A stretch of DNA of 64,000 nt from assembly GCA_023846275.1 (NCBI GenBank), contig CM043877.1, positions 18,520,607-18,584,606 on the forward strand. Direction: 5' to 3'. Of this stretch, positions 12,001-25,878 are shown in pieces. The translations under genes were made by a program, and so were the position numbers. Each line of letters opens with the position of its first letter. The stretch's first letter is position 1. The notes under the pieces are model-generated. The model did no database searches and was not told the origin of the DNA. It saw nothing but the letters and a program-made list of their open reading frames with translations. Source of the stretch: Vanilla planifolia. Its lineage: Eukaryota; Streptophyta; Magnoliopsida; Asparagales; Orchidaceae.

Positions 12001-13351
12001 AGTGATTGAATAAGAAACTTTTATCTTAGATTTAGGAAAATATATTTGATAGTTGTGGTGTAAATATAATAGTAAATTAATACATATTTTTGAGTGATTC
12101 TATATGTGATTATTTTAGAGATTTCTCTTAGTTTTTCATATGACATGATTACAAAGAATTCATAAAATTTTATTTACATGTAATTTTATTCCATTATTGG
12201 GTATTTATTTAGTTTATATAGAAGTAAAAATACTCACATGAAAATTGTTAAAGAAATAATTTGGTACATTTACATATGACATGATTTTTAATCTTAAATA
12301 TAAATAGTGGAATAAAAAATAATAATAAATACTTTTGTAAGATATTATCTTCATGATATGATATAAGATAAGAATACCTTTATAGGTAGCATGGCCTCCT
12401 TTAATAGGGTGAGACTATCCTTGTACATATAATGTATAGGGAGAATATACCATTATACATATAATGCATAAAGTGATGACATTCTTATTTGGGTAGATGC
12501 TAGCTTGTTATGCCTATAGGTTGATGTCATATTAATATTGATTATTAAATCTATATAATAATGGTTAAAGTAGAATTTGGGCCTTAAGAAACACAAAATC
12601 TTAAAACATAAGATAAAGTAATTAACATGTAAACATTTTTATGTATGATTAAGATAACTAATAGTTATCCAATATCATTTTATCATTTAGATATTGATTT
12701 AACATATTATATTAAATTATATTTTGTTATCTCATATAATTTAATTACTAATTCATTAGAGTCTCATTGATATTTATATCACAAGTTCTATATCCACCAC
12801 ACTTAGAGATATGGACTATAATGTCATAGATGATGATTCTACTCATTAGTTAAGTAAGGTATGGTATAGAATTATTATTATAAGACTTTGTGGTATATAG
12901 TCATTTATATAATGATACCATATTGTAGTAGTTAGTATTTTTAAGCATTGTATTTGTGGTTCATTTTTTACATGTTTATTTATAAAGGTTTTATTTTATG
13001 TTACAAGATTTGTATTGAATTTGATGGATTTTGGATTTGTTTTGCTATTAGGTCCTTGTTTAGGTTATGTATGTATTCATATGTATTATTTAATTATCTT
13101 TTATCTTATTTATTATTACTTATTATGGATTTGTTTAGTGAAACTCTAACAAGGTACTTTTAGAGCTTTAGTTTAAGGTTAGGATAATGGCACATCATAT
13201 GCATTTGTATTTTTACATTTAGCATAGTTAGTTGTAGTGGTTATACTAAAAACTTTTGCTATATCGCTAGTTTATGATTCAATAAAAGAAATTAATAGAT
13301 ATGAATCTAGTAACTTGGACAAAAGAAAAGAAAAGAACAATAAGAAAAGAA
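9036..13351 (+). repeat. Probable 3' LTR of the gypsy relic grading into other LTR-derived sequence
   Basis: A TGTCACAACCC start follows the end of the pol relic at 9036, the place and sequence type of a plant Ty3/gypsy LTR. The following kilobases are non-coding and AT-rich. Segment 10540-10860, with repeated 'tgtgatctagtggttaacac'-type words, resembles 23930-24200, so both are likely LTR-derived. Segment 12360-12480 loosely resembles 6320-6370. No 3' LTR end could be placed, so the stretch may contain more than one element. Confidence 0.45.
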
Positions 13352-13368
13352 TTATGGTACCAAAGCTA
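13352..13368 (+). other. Candidate retrotransposon primer-binding site
   Basis: The sequence ATGGTACCAAAGC closely resembles the site complementary to the initiator-Met tRNA used by plant LTR elements. It precedes a gypsy RT fragment about 190-350 bp downstream, which would require loss of gag and protease. The match is imperfect and no LTR terminal CA is evident directly before it. Confidence 0.35.
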
Positions 13369-13539
13369 CCTCTACATTTTTCAATTACTTCTATTATCAT
13401 ACAAAATAGTTGTTAATCTAATACTAGATTTTACATGTTATGATACTATAGAAGTATGACTAGGTTTTCTATAGACAAAATATCTCAACTGGCTACTTCA
13501 ACCTAACCATCTTATAAAAAAAAAGATAGAATTCTAAAT

Positions 13540-13845
13540 TCAATTGATCTACATGCTAAACTAATTTCAAAAGTTTCATATGGATGACAACAATAGAATT
13601 ACAAAATATTAAAGTACATATTTAAGAACTATTAGATAAATGATTTATAAGACCAAGTGTATATCATAGAGAGCATCTATATTATTTTTAGCAAAAAAGA
13701 AAGATGGTAGTTTTCAAATGTTTATTGACTATAAAAAATTTAATAAGATTACTACTAAAAATAAGGATCCTTAGAATTGATTATTTTTTTATCAACTCTA
13801 AGGAATAGTAGTATTTTCCAAAATTAATTTAAGTTATAGCACTTA
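13540..13845 (+). pseudogene. Ty3/gypsy reverse transcriptase N-terminal scrap (broken)
   Basis: Fragments of the protease-RT linker (HAKLISKVSY at about 13551-13580) and of the RT fingers (KKKDGSFQMFIDYKKFNKIT at 13694-13753) are readable on plus. A run matching the next conserved stretch (FSKINLS-like) ends at about 13840. Homology then stops abruptly at a CT-rich sequence, suggesting truncation by a rearrangement or an insertion. Confidence 0.75.
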
Positions 13846-13990
13846 CTATAATGCTCATTCCCAATTCCTTCTAATTCTTGCTTGACTTCTCACAAATTTC
13901 TTCCAACACCTTCATAGCACCTCCTCTACTCCTTCCCTTCCTGTCTCTCTCTCCCTCTCTCTCATGCTCTCAATTCTAAACATTTTTGGG
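13846..13990. repeat. CT-rich dispersed repeat, copy 1 (direct repeat with 22285-22410)
   Basis: The stretch of 'ccttctaattcttgcttgac' type followed by cctcctctactccttccc is echoed at 22285-22410 in the same orientation (ttctttctgattcttgccca, then cctcctcttctccttcccc). The two are diverged but clearly related. They may be parts of a LTR family, or mark the ends of material lying between them. Confidence 0.5.
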
Positions 13991-16900
13991 AAAATCCCTT
14001 CTTATGTGATCTTCCTCTCACTTATACACATCAAGTGCCACCTTGCATATCTGGTGTTCCAACTCCTCCCAAACAGCCTCAACTCCTTAAGGACTCTAAT
14101 TAGATGCCTTTTTAATCTCCTACAACCTAAAATCCAATATTTTACCATCTTTCTCCACATCAATTTCCTTCACCATTCATTTAGGGTTTTAAGTTAATTA
14201 GTTTTTACAAATAATTAAAATTCTAATTAAATAAAAATTTAACAAATCAAATATTTTTCATATTTATTAATCAATTTAAGCTCCAAAAGTTTGTGACCAA
14301 TTTTTTATGATTCATGTTATTGAGTTTTACCCATCTATCAAAGTCACATTTTTTGTTATATTTAGTATTTTTAATAATTTGTCAAACTTAAATATCCTTA
14401 TAAAAATTATTTAATTATTTTCCTCAATTTAACTTAAACTTTTGATTCCATAGTCATGGCACCTCTTTTTTGTGCTAAGAAATTTTATTAAACTTATTCT
14501 TTTATGATCTAGGTCTCAATAAATTTTCATAATTTTAAAATATATTTAATAATTTTATTAATTATGAAATTTTTTTAATCCAACAATTATTTCCTTATAA
14601 ATCTCAAATCATCCATTTATTACTTGGAAAATTTTATTTTTCACCAATTTGGTGTCCTTGGATTCTAAATAATTTAGATCTCTTATTTCTCATTTGCCCC
14701 CTCATTTGAGGCACACATCTCTTTAGTGATGTATAATTTTTTTAAAAAATATTATAGTTTTTAAAAATCTCCAAAAATTATAAGCCTTAATTTTAATTAT
14801 ATATGGAATGTTATAATTCTCTTTCCTTATAAGATCTCTCATTGACCTTATGACCACATATTTTGTTTTATTTAAGTGTCTAGTAATTCAATATCATTAA
14901 AATATTATTTAATTATTTGTCTCCATATTTTAGATGTTAAAACTTTCTCTCTTTATAAGAATCTTGTTCTTAAAATTTAGATAAAAAATGTTTCTTTTGT
15001 TTCCTCTTTATTGCCTTTCTACTTCATTTATTGGTATATTTACCTTTAATTGTTTTCTTATTTCTTTGAATGTTTCATACACACTTATTTTAGTAACATG
15101 TATTCCTCTTTTGACATTCTCTCTTTCATATCATCCTAGTACTACATTATCTTGATTTTGTATACACTTGTATTCATTTCGTTATCATGTTAAATTTTTA
15201 GAATAATCAACCATTCTTCCAAGTTATTATCTTTCCATCATCACTTATTCTTCAATTCACATCTACATTAACTAAAATCCAATACAACTTTATACCTATA
15301 AAACAACATTTAATATTACTCCTTGTTTGTACTATAAGGAAAGGTTCTTATAACCATTGTTTTGTTTTTAAGGTGATTCCCTCATCAATGTACTTGATAA
15401 TTTCCAAATTTATTCATTAATTTTAATTGATTTTGAATTAATTTATTTTTATATTTCATTTTACATTCACAAAAATATGAATATGTTTTTATTCTTTTAG
15501 TCAAAATTTACTATTCACTTATAACTTTTCCATTTAGTATTCTCAAATGATTCATTCATTTTCTTTTCATGATATTCTCAATCATGAGTTTTAGTAGATT
15601 CTACTCATTTAAGAAAAATTAGTAAACTTTCAAAGGATAATTTGCATTTAATATTCTTATAATCAATAAAATAAATAGTTCATAAGTTACATCACATAAT
15701 AGTTAGAATTATTACAGCTTGTTTTTTCAAACATCTATTATCTTTGAATCTTTTATAATTCTTAGGTAGTTATTATCATATTTCTCCTTGCATGCAAAAA
15801 ATTTATAAGTCCTTTCTACAAGAGAACTTTAAAATATATCCATTTTGTCCACCTTGATTCCTTTAATTATTGATTTTTCATCATATATGAATAGTCTCTT
15901 AAATAGTATTAAAATTCATTACATGCAAAATAGTTCACTCCTTCTTACCAACGTTCTCCTCAATGGAGCTTGCCACAAATTTGACATTGTGAAACTTTGC
16001 TAGTCTACTTATAATAGATTAAGATCCAAGATTAACTTTATTGATCTTTCTACAATTTTTCTTATCATGTAACAAAAGCTTTCCAATGCTTTCCCCTTTA
16101 TTCTTTACTCTCTACATTAGATTGGTTGTTCCTTAATTTGATCTACCTTCACTGTCCCTTGTATCTAAACTACATAACGTCATTAATAGAGTCCCTCATA
16201 CCTTATTGAAAAACTTAGCACTTATGTTTCTTTGATAAATCTAATTGTGGACCATACTTAGATACTTTAAGTAATAACTATTAAAATTTAATAATTATTG
16301 TTAATTTCAATAACACCTAGAAATATTCTTTTTTCCTTTCTTCTTTTATTAATGTTGAACATATCATCTTATAAAACTTTTGGCAAAACTCTTGTTAAGA
16401 GATTTTTAGATCCAACATATCCTCTAAACAAAGTCTTTATTATTTTCACCATCAGTTAGCTTACATCACCATTTAAGATCAAATTCACTATCAAATCCTT
16501 CTTATGCTCCTAACAATCCATATCATTGTTAAGCATTTCTAGTCTCTCAATACAATTTTATGCAATTCAAAATAGAGCCTTAGTTTTATGTTTGTATTAT
16601 ATGAACTTTATACAAGAATGATAAACTATATTACATTCTAAGTTTGCTAGCTTCATTATTTTTTTTATATTCATATAAGTCTACAAGTATGAGAAACAAT
16701 GGTATTTGTATGAGATTTCTTGCTCTCACTATTCCTTATTTCTATATGGATTATATAAGTACAATAAGTAATATCATATTGTATGACAATTTCTAGTTTA
16801 AATGTATAGCTAAGTTAGTTTAGACTTTTTATGTGAAAATGGATTGTACTTTACTATAATCAATATCATATTATATAAAAATATTATTCTTATAGGACAT

Positions 16901-19900
16901 TCAAATGCAAAGAATATTCATACTAGATAACAGTAGGTATCAAGTTGTACAAAGATATCAAAACTTAGGCAGCTCTCAAGTAAAATAGAATTGTATTGGT
17001 ATGATTAGGTCATCATACAAATACAAAATTCCTAATAGTATCCATTAACCTTTCATTGTCGAGTTTGATCCCATGTCCAAATAGATATATGTGTTAGTTA
17101 TAGAAGTAGGACAGATACATCACATTGTATGATTAGCATGTAGTTTAAGTATAACTCTTTGAATTGATTTGATTTTAAATGAAATCAATTATTCTTATCT
17201 TACAATGTTTTTATTGCAATTTAGTTAGTTTATAAATTGATTTTACCTTTAAACCAAATGCATACTCATAATTAAATAATAGAAGCATTAATAATGAATG
17301 AGTATGATTAATAAACTCTATGGACTAGTCAAGATGTTCATGGGCATGAAGAATAACAAGTAAATTTACTTGCCTTAAATGCCATAATAATTTTAGTGTA
17401 GGTTTTAACATTCTAATCAATAATACAGTGAATTATTATCTTTAGAAGGATAGCCACTCCAATTTAAGTTATGGTAATTTAGCTCCATGGTATAACTGTT
17501 GAGCTACCACTCTCTTGAAGTAATGCCACCAAAGCCCTTGGCATACTTACATAAGAATTACAAACTTCTCCATCAATTTATACCTACATATCAAAGCTCA
17601 CAACACATGAGTCAACAATTACATGATTTTGTTATCATCAAATCACCTATGGTATAAGTTCAACACACATAGCTTTATCAGATCATCGACTCATTGAAGC
17701 AATGGATTTTCTAATTAAGGCGTTGTACTATATGTTGGTTTTAATAATATGGTATGATCTTCTCAATTTATTCATCTTAACTAAGTTATGTTCCATTACT
17801 TATTATTGTACTATATAATTTTTATTATAATACTATACAATTTTATCAATTTTTTTTAACTCTTTTCATTTAAATCTATCATATAGTATGAGTAGCCTAT
17901 AATATTGTATGATCATATTAATCATATCATATGTTAGCTTAAATCATACTTTATCTTATTCAAGTGTCTAAGGCATTCTGAGGGATAAACTTTTGCAAAT
18001 TTTTATGTTCAACCTAGGTTTCTTGTTATGTGTATTATATGTAAAACAAATAACAAAATAAATAAAATAATGGTCCAAAAAATGTATTTTTTCTTCAAGA
18101 ACATCTACCCATGTTTTCCACTTAAGTCGTCTATTTCTTTGCAAATTTAATGTCTTATGTTGTAGAATATCTAGAATGTCCTCCTGGACCTTTCAAACCT
18201 ATTTTTGCACCTTAGATTCCATTAATCTTAGTTTGAAATCTTAAGTTTTTTGATTTTCTTATAGTTCTAGTCATTAAGACTTCAGAGGCCATAATTCCAC
18301 CTCCGTAGTGTCGCCTCTCGACCTTTCTCAAGTGTACTACCATGTTGTATGTTTTTTTTCACTTTTTCTTTGGTTGTGAAAAGAATTTTTAAGAAAAAAT
18401 TAAATAATTAAATAATTAACTATAAATCCATAATATAAAACTTTTATAATTCTTTAAAAACCTTATTCATACATTACAATAAAATAGAATTCTATAAGCC
18501 AACTCCAGTGAAATAAAACCAATTGCCATAATAGCTTACACAACATGATAATGAAGGAACAACTTTCAAACATAAGGTTATGTACCTCATAATGCTCTCT
18601 TGGAATCTCATGTTATGTTTTATTTTTAGCTAAAATATTAAGCTATAATATAGGTTGAGCCAACCTTCACCGACTTAATGGTAAAAACTATGTGATATAT
18701 GCATAAAATAAACAACTTAGTATTATGTTGCATGCTAGGTCATATTCACCTAATATAACATATAAAAAACAATGTGAGGAGCATATTAAAAAAATGTTAT
18801 TTATTTTATTTTTTTTTAAACACCTCTTCTTTTTAAGAAATTGATTGAATACCTTTTAGACTTTTATTTATTTATTTCACTTTTCATTTTTTCTTTATTA
18901 GGTTCTAAGGTGAGGACCTTTAGCATTTTAGATTCTTTTGGTTTTCACCTCAGTAACAAATTATTCTTGATAATAGCTCTTGTATTGGAACATATCTTTG
19001 TGAAATGAGGTTTTTAGTTATTTAAGACACCACATTTGGAATACATTATTTTAGGTAATGGCTCCATTTCTAAAATTCATCATTCAAAAATAGGTTTTAA
19101 GTTCTTTAAGGTCATACCTTGTCTTTTTTAACCAACTCTTAGTCTTACTCATTTTCTTTTTTTCCTTTTTTTCCAATTCAACATAATGAATATTTTATTT
19201 TTAAACAATTTTCCTTTTTTACTCTATTAGTTATTATCATGATATTATGACATTAACATGCTTATATGTAATAAAAATTAAGTAATCTATTATCACTTCA
19301 ATGTCAAGCTTAAATAAAAAATGAATAGATCAATGACAGTATCAGCAAACATCACAAACATTATCTAGGCTTTTTCAAATAAATTTGTACTTTCTAATGT
19401 CACTATACATCAATCAACAGTATATCAATTAGATACATATAGAGAGCAAAACTTCCTTACTTTTATTTTTGCTTATAGTAATGTAATGACCAACTTTAAT
19501 TAACCATGAACTACATTTTTAATAAGATTTCTTGTATTAGATTTGGGTACGTCATATCCAAAGTTTAAAGATTGTCATATTATGGGCTCTTCAAAATGTG
19601 CATATAGATGACATTAGTTAGATCCAACATTTGAGCATAAAATTCAAAGGTTTGGACTTGAGGAATCTATAGGTATATAATTTGTAACTTTTAAAAATTA
19701 TTTGAATTTTTTAGGAAGTTCTAGAGCTAGAATAAGAAAATGGATAATATTAAATAATCTTTAATATTTTAAAAGGGGTAATTGCCTTAACCACTCTCTT
19801 TCCCTATTGATCTTTCAATTCCTAGTGGAATACAAAAGAAGCCTAGAGAGAGGAGAGCCTGAAGAGAAGAGAAAGGAGGAAATTTGAGTAAATCCAACTC

Positions 19901-20241
19901 AGATCGTTATGAGATTTAAAGAAATCATAAAGGAAATGGAAGAGATTTTGGAGAAAGAGCTTTGACCTCATTCTTGTTGAAATAACACACTAAAGATATG
20001 ATTCTAATTGATTTTCTCTTCTTGAATCAAGTATTTGAAATTTAAGGTATTATAAAGATGGATTTTTTGTAGATTTGGAGAAAACTTGATAAAGTAACCC
20101 CATTCACTTTTTTTGCCATGTTTATCATACTAAATAATCACGCCAATCATCTTGTACAATCAACGTAATTGAGTCTAGCAAAGGGCTATCTATTTTGCAT
20201 GATGGGAATAGCAGATAGGTCAATAAAACTCCTAAGAGATT
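13991..20241. repeat. AT-rich decayed repeat DNA, unresolved
   Basis: About 6 kb without a recognisable protein fragment. The base composition is T-rich on plus up to about 16400. Words of the ATCATATTGTATGAT type (16771-16785, 17881-17940) link it to other LTR-like regions. A slightly GC-richer patch at about 18290-18340 stands out but carries no motif I can name. It is probably old LTR or gag material. Confidence 0.35.
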
Positions 20242-20635
20242 GCATAGTATGATGTGCTAATTAGACAAGTATGATCGAGTTCATGAAAAGGGCTAGTATG
20301 ATCATCCATTTGATCCCTTGTCTAACTAAAGACTACTAATTGGCATATAGTATGATGCACTGATTAGATGAGTATGTTCAAGAAGCATGTAGCAAGATAT
20401 TCAATTCAATCCTTTATTTGGTTAGTGACAGATAATGATTGTATTGTATAATGTATTGATAGAATAAGAATGATCAAGTTCAAGAAATGTGTAGTAATGA
20501 TTATTATTTGTCTTATTCCTTAACTATTAATGATCCATTAAGTGTGGTGATTAGACAAATATAATTGGTTCTAGAGTAGGCATAACAGAGATCACCCCTC
20601 TTACTTTATGTCCAACTAATGACTATTGGTAATCA
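20242..20635. repeat. Degenerate tandem repeat, about four units of 95-101 bp
   Basis: Units begin near 20242, 20343, 20441 and 20536. Each opens with a (g)tatgatg-(c/g)-act-(a/g)-attaga-(c/t)-(a/g)ag-like stretch and continues with a patch of 'ttgatcccttgtctaactaa' type about 55 bp later. Divergence between units is high, so the array is old. It lies in LTR-like DNA, where such internal arrays are common. Confidence 0.6.
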
Positions 20636-22284
20636 TACAGTATATGTAGAAGATCAAACTATATGATATAAAGTTAAGAACAATGGATTTCAATTGATCT
20701 TACAAGGTCATTAAGTATCATTTTGAATTATTTTTGTAATTACTTTTGATACAGAAAGAAAATAATTTTATTAAATAAGAAGGTATAAAAAATGGAAAAA
20801 TAAGTGCATGAATTTTCTTAAAATTAAAAAAAGAATCTAAACTATCATTATTAAGATGTAATAAGAATTATGCAAGAAATGAAAAAAGAGATTAAGAAGA
20901 GGGAAATATAATGGAAGAAACCACTAAGAGTCATTACTCAAGTAAATTAAATAATTGTAATTTAAGTAGGTTGGCCTGTTAAATTTTTTGAGCTAGTATT
21001 GTAGAGATGATATGAGCATTTACATGACATTACTTCATCTATATATATTTTAATTATATGATGATACTTTCTTATTAATAATATATATATATATATATGA
21101 TATTAAATCACAACATATGATAAGAAATAAAAGAAAAAAAGAAAAGAAAAGAAAGAGAAAGAAAAAAGTTATTGAAGTCTGGTGATCTAAAAGATCATGA
21201 AAAATAAAAAAAATATGAATATGAATACTTTCTTCATCATCTTATCTTGTAGCCACTTGATATGAGATAGATATCACCTTTCCTATCTTGGTACGTGATG
21301 ATTGGGCCACAACATGAAGCCCTATCTTCATTAACACAAGATGTTAGTAAAAGAGGATGAAAGATCTATATATAAGAGATAGAGATCATCATTGCCATAG
21401 TGGACACTCAAAAATGGCATGAAAAATGGTCTAACCTCTTTTGTATAGATTGTTAGCAATAAGAGGCAATGGCTTTGTGATAGATTATAAAATTTAGACT
21501 CAAAAAGAAAAATTTAGTACAAAAAAGAAAAATTTAGTACAAAAAAGAAAAAAATAATTTAAAAATAAAAGAAAGGAAGAAAAGGATATGATACAATATG
21601 TGTTATATGCTAATAGTATTATATGATGACTGTGTGCATACATGAGTGTGATGCATATGAGCATTCATACAATAATTTAATAAATATATAAATTTTCTTA
21701 TAGATGTGTTATGATTATTAGTTAGCTCTTTCTTTATTATTAGCAACATATTTGTCTCTTTTATACTAGTTTTATGATTATAGTTAATAGTTTACTTATT
21801 AAGAATAATATGTTCATTTCATACTTATATTATAGATCAAAATATAGATACTCATAAAACTAAAAATTCTAAGATAATAAATTAGGACTCTTAGTGAGAG
21901 AGTATGTTGTATTATATAAACTTTTTGTGAGGTATTATATATGTAAGGACTATTTATATTTCATTAATTGATATTTTATTAGTATTCATTGCACCTTTCC
22001 TTATTATACATTAGTTTCGTTATTGTCTATTGGTTTTTAATTGGTTATGCTAGTAAGGAAGATTATAAACTGAAATGTTTATGTCACCTTTACATGTTTT
22101 TAGTATGTCTTATATTTTGCTACTTACTCTGCGTTAATATGGTAAAAGAATTTTGGATATCTAATTTTATTTATTTTACACTTGGCAAATCAATAAACTT
22201 AGGTGATAATTATACTCACCTTGAAATAGATCTTAGAACATATGTCTTTCCACTATCATTTCCTTCTTTTCTTAGGTGATATAG
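20636..22284. repeat. AT-rich LTR-like sequence with simple repeats
   Basis: This holds a short TA run (about 21079-21099), an A/G-rich tract (21121-21170) and a 20-bp direct repeat (21501-21550). Segment 21240-21480 loosely resembles 36690-37090. A 96-codon open frame at 21989-22279 is AT-rich with no recognisable domain, and I treat it as chance. Confidence 0.4.
21501..21550. repeat. 20-bp tandem repeat, about 2.5 copies
   Basis: The unit aatttagtacaaaaaagaaa is perfectly repeated at 21511-21530 and 21531-21550, with a half copy before. It looks like a recent slippage product. Confidence 0.85.
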
Positions 22285-22410
22285 TACTATTATAGAATTT
22301 GCTACAACACCTTTTTGTAGTTCTTTCTGATTCTTGCCCAACTTCTCTTAGATTTCTTCTAAAACCTTAATACCTCCTCTTCTCCTTCCCCTTCTCTCTT
22401 ATGCTCTTTT
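22285..22410. repeat. CT-rich dispersed repeat, copy 2
   Basis: Same-orientation partner of 13846-13990, diverged, with the same order of blocks. Confidence 0.5.
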
Positions 22411-24590
22411 AGGATGTTACAACTTTACTAAAAGCATTTATAAATATAGTTGCCATAAGCCATTAAAATTATGTTAGAATATTGTTCAAATCTATCTTCG
22501 TGTGTTGTTTGTTCCCCTCTTATATAGAATACATTGAGCTTAACATATTATGGTAACTTATATTTTGTTCTTAAGGGTTATGATTAATATGTGTATTTAA
22601 TTTTAATATTGTTAATATTTTTTAAAATAATAAAAAAATAATATTATTTTGATAAAACACATCATAAGAAATCCATCAATTTGTAGCAATTTTTTAAGAT
22701 TAATTTAATTTATTTTTAAATATTGAAACTAAAGAGAACAAAGAAAGTATTATCGATAACTTTATTTATTTATATACTACAACCCTTTCATATTTTTCTT
22801 TTTTCTCCCTAGGCTGGCACCCATGAGAAGATTAAGGATTTTTTGAGAAGCTTCATTTGAACCTTTGTTTTTTGAAAAATATTTGGCATTTGTTCCTTGA
22901 AAACATTTAGTTAAGGAAAGGGTAGCTTGGAATTTCTAACAAGCTTTTACTTAGCTTAAGAAAACAATGAGGTAAGTTTGCTAGGTACTAAAAGAAAGTT
23001 GTCAAGAGAGCTAAAGGCAAGGGCTATTGTAGTTATTTTAGAAAGGAAAATAATAAGGTTTTAGAAGAAATAATGGCTGGAATTGGAACTCCCAACTTGA
23101 GCTTTATAGTTGTTGGAAAGAAAATGTTTTTACGCTTCTTCTACTAGAGCACTACAATTGTCTCCGAAGTTGTTGTAGCTCTAGATTTCTTAGAAGAGAA
23201 TTGAATTCCTACTACTATTAGAGCTAAAAGAGAGTTGAGTAAGTTGTTACCTAAGAGAATCCAATGAAGGAACATAATGAACTTCTAAGAATTGATAAGT
23301 AATAATATGATAGTTGTGGCTCTTTTAGAATGAAAGGATAGCAAATTGGTGAATGTTTGCTGAAGCAACTCTTGGAGATTTCTAAAGGGAAGTGTTTCTA
23401 TAGCAAGATCATTATAGTAGCACTCTTGAAAAGTTTTTAATGTTGTGTGCAAGAAGAGATATAGAAGGTTATGATTGTAATACTATACATGTGTTATTCT
23501 TTTTATTTACATCTATTCTTTATTGTCTAACAAGTTGTAGTATTTAAAGAAGTTATTGCACTAACAAGGCAAGAATTTAATGTATTATTTGAAATATGTA
23601 TATTGTGATCCATATGTCATTCTATTGTGTAGGGAGCAAAGGACAAAAGGAAATTGATAAGAGAGTTATCCTCAAGAATCAAGATAGATGAGCAAAAATA
23701 ATTATGATATATATATATATATATATACATTATTTTAAATCTTATATATTATAGAAATTAGAGCAAACTATCATGGAATTATGTATAAATTGATGATAAA
23801 GATTTGTTTTTCTTATGACCTTATATCTTAATGGCACTTGTGCGATCTGAAGACCACTACTTGCTATGTAATAATGATAACATCTAGTATCAATAATATA
23901 TAACCTCATGATTATAGGTACTTTTTGTGTGATTATAGGCTATAACATGTTATGTAATTTGCAAGCTAATGTTTGTGTGATATAGTGGTTAAAGTCTTCA
24001 AAAATGATATAAGTAGCTCATAATGTGATTTAACAACTAATACTTATGTGATTTAGTAGCTGCCACTTGCTGTATGATTTAGTAGCCACCACTAACAATG
24101 TGATCTGGTGATTAATATGATGAAATGCTAGTCAAGATGAGATGGAGATCTTGAGGATAAGAGTCATTTGGGAAAAATAAAGACTAGTATTTTAAAGTTA
24201 ATAAGAATGTTATGAATAAATTTAACTCATTAAAGTAAAGAATATGCTTGAAAATAAGGCAAAAAAATAAATGTTATTGTATATTGACATAAAAGGTGAT
24301 TGGGTACATATGCATTAATAAGATTTTATGATATTGTTATAGTACTATAGAGATATGATTACTTATGATTATTTTTTAGATGCCATGTATTTGTTATAGT
24401 TCTTTGAATTAAGGTTATATTTTTTTTATTATATTTATGTTGCCTATTTTTGCTATTAATTTATCTGCTAATGTTATTATATTTACTCAGTTACTTGCAT
24501 TACAAGGTACAACACAAGTTCCCACGAAGCAGGAGAACTAGTGGTGCATTACTTAGGGTCATAAGAGTGGATAATAAAATATTTTGGATT
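22411..24590 (+). repeat. LTR-derived sequence that received the first solo LTR
   Basis: This is non-coding. It contains a TA run (about 23707-23727) and, at about 23930-24130, a string of short related units of the tgtgatttagtagctgcca type that is also visible at 10540-10700. The sequence resumes after the solo LTR at 27657, so this stretch and the downstream flank were once continuous. It is likely an old Ty3/gypsy LTR. Confidence 0.45.
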
Positions 24591-24595
24591 GTAGA
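24591..24595. other. Target-site duplication, left (GTAGA)
   Basis: GTAGA directly precedes the TGTTACACC terminus and is repeated exactly at 27652-27656. Five base pairs is the size made by Ty3/gypsy integrase. Confidence 0.9.
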
Positions 24596-25309
24596 TGTTA
24601 CACCCCATTTTTTCCTAGGCTGATTTTTTGGCATACATTTTTTTTTTTTTTTTTTATATAGACAGCTCAGATCGTCCCATACCAACCTGAGCAGCCTACG
24701 AAAACATAGGATATAACACATCATTACACACCTACTTTCCTTAACAATGTGGATCCCATCTCCCGGGTACACCGTCAAGTCAGGTTCATGACTCCTGAGT
24801 TAACAGATGGACTCGCGCAATGTTACTCCTACTAGACCAAATACTCCTTACCCACACCGGTAGGAGAACCGATCTAATAGAAGTCTGAACCCCCACGGTT
24901 AAGTTCCATAGTCATGTAATGACCTCACCATCAAACAGAAAGATATATAACATCCACAGATAAATGTAGCACTCCACTCACCATACTCCAAGACAATAAG
25001 ATAAGACAGTAAATGGAACTACATTACAAGAATAAGATACAAGTCCACAAGTGTAGTATTGTTCATCCAGATACATAATTCCGAATTACCCTCAAATTAT
25101 ATGTAACATATGAGAATAACAGTCTCACTGAAACATCCAACAGCAACAATCAACTAACCAGAATATCTCAGACAATCACCAATCAGAAATCCTTCACAAG
25201 CCTGCTGACCACGATCCCACCTAATCCGGTAGCGTCAAGTCTGCCGAGCCACTGAAAATATATAATACAGGAATGAGCTACGCCCAGTAGGAAAGTCAGC
25301 TAGTAAAAC

Positions 25310-25501
25310 TCACATGCAAGAGAAGGATAATAGCAAAAATACAGGAATACAGCATAATAATGTACGGTGGATAGGCACTCTCAGTCCCAGACTCCGACCA
25401 ACCACAGCCACCCCAGTCACACCAGAGTAGCTCTCCTCTGGGCTACCAGGCAACGTGCCAGTGGGAACGCCCATCTCGAAACACGTATGGCGCCTAAGCA
25501 C
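25310..25501 (-). other. Conserved 63-codon frame inside solo LTR 1
   Basis: The frame begins MLRRHTCFEMGVPTG and ends LLLSFSCM, with a hydrophobic C-terminus. The other LTR copy has a frame of identical length at 58961-59152, with about five residue differences. It resembles no protein I know. Conservation may simply reflect recent shared ancestry of the DNA, so I do not call it a gene. Confidence 0.4.
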
Positions 25502-25568
25502 CCGACACCGCAGTGTCTCTCGTCAATCAATCTCCTGGAGACTACAGACAGATCCAGTCACATAATCT

Positions 25569-25678
25569 CTAGCCAACGTGAGACACCCCTGCCACCCTAA
25601 GGCGCGCAGGCCTACACACTTGGCTAGCCACTGCGAGACACCCCTGCCACCCTCAGGCGCGCAGGCCTACACACATGG
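25569..25678. repeat. 55-bp tandem duplication within solo LTR 1
   Basis: Two adjacent copies (from 25569 and 25624) share gagacacccctgccaccct and ggcgcgcaggcctacacac with a few changes. LTR copy 2 has only one unit here (about 59220-59275), so the duplication arose, or was lost, after the copies separated. Confidence 0.9.
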
Positions 25679-25878
25679 ACCAGGAGAGATTGACTCAGCC
25701 ACCGTCCCAAGGAGTCCTCTACCAACAACTTCCATAGAAGCTCACGCCCCTACAGTCATTGCCAATCTCTAACTCCAAGATTCGGCAACATGTGTCCAGG
25801 TACAACAAGGCGTATACCAGTCTACATGTATACTGTGGAAGCTAAGTCCGAACCGCACAGTTACCTACCACAACTACC

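Noticed and set aside
21989..22279. A 96-codon hydrophobic open frame as a membrane protein gene
   Set aside because: The hydrophobic content follows from T-rich codons in LTR-like DNA; no domain and no gene structure.
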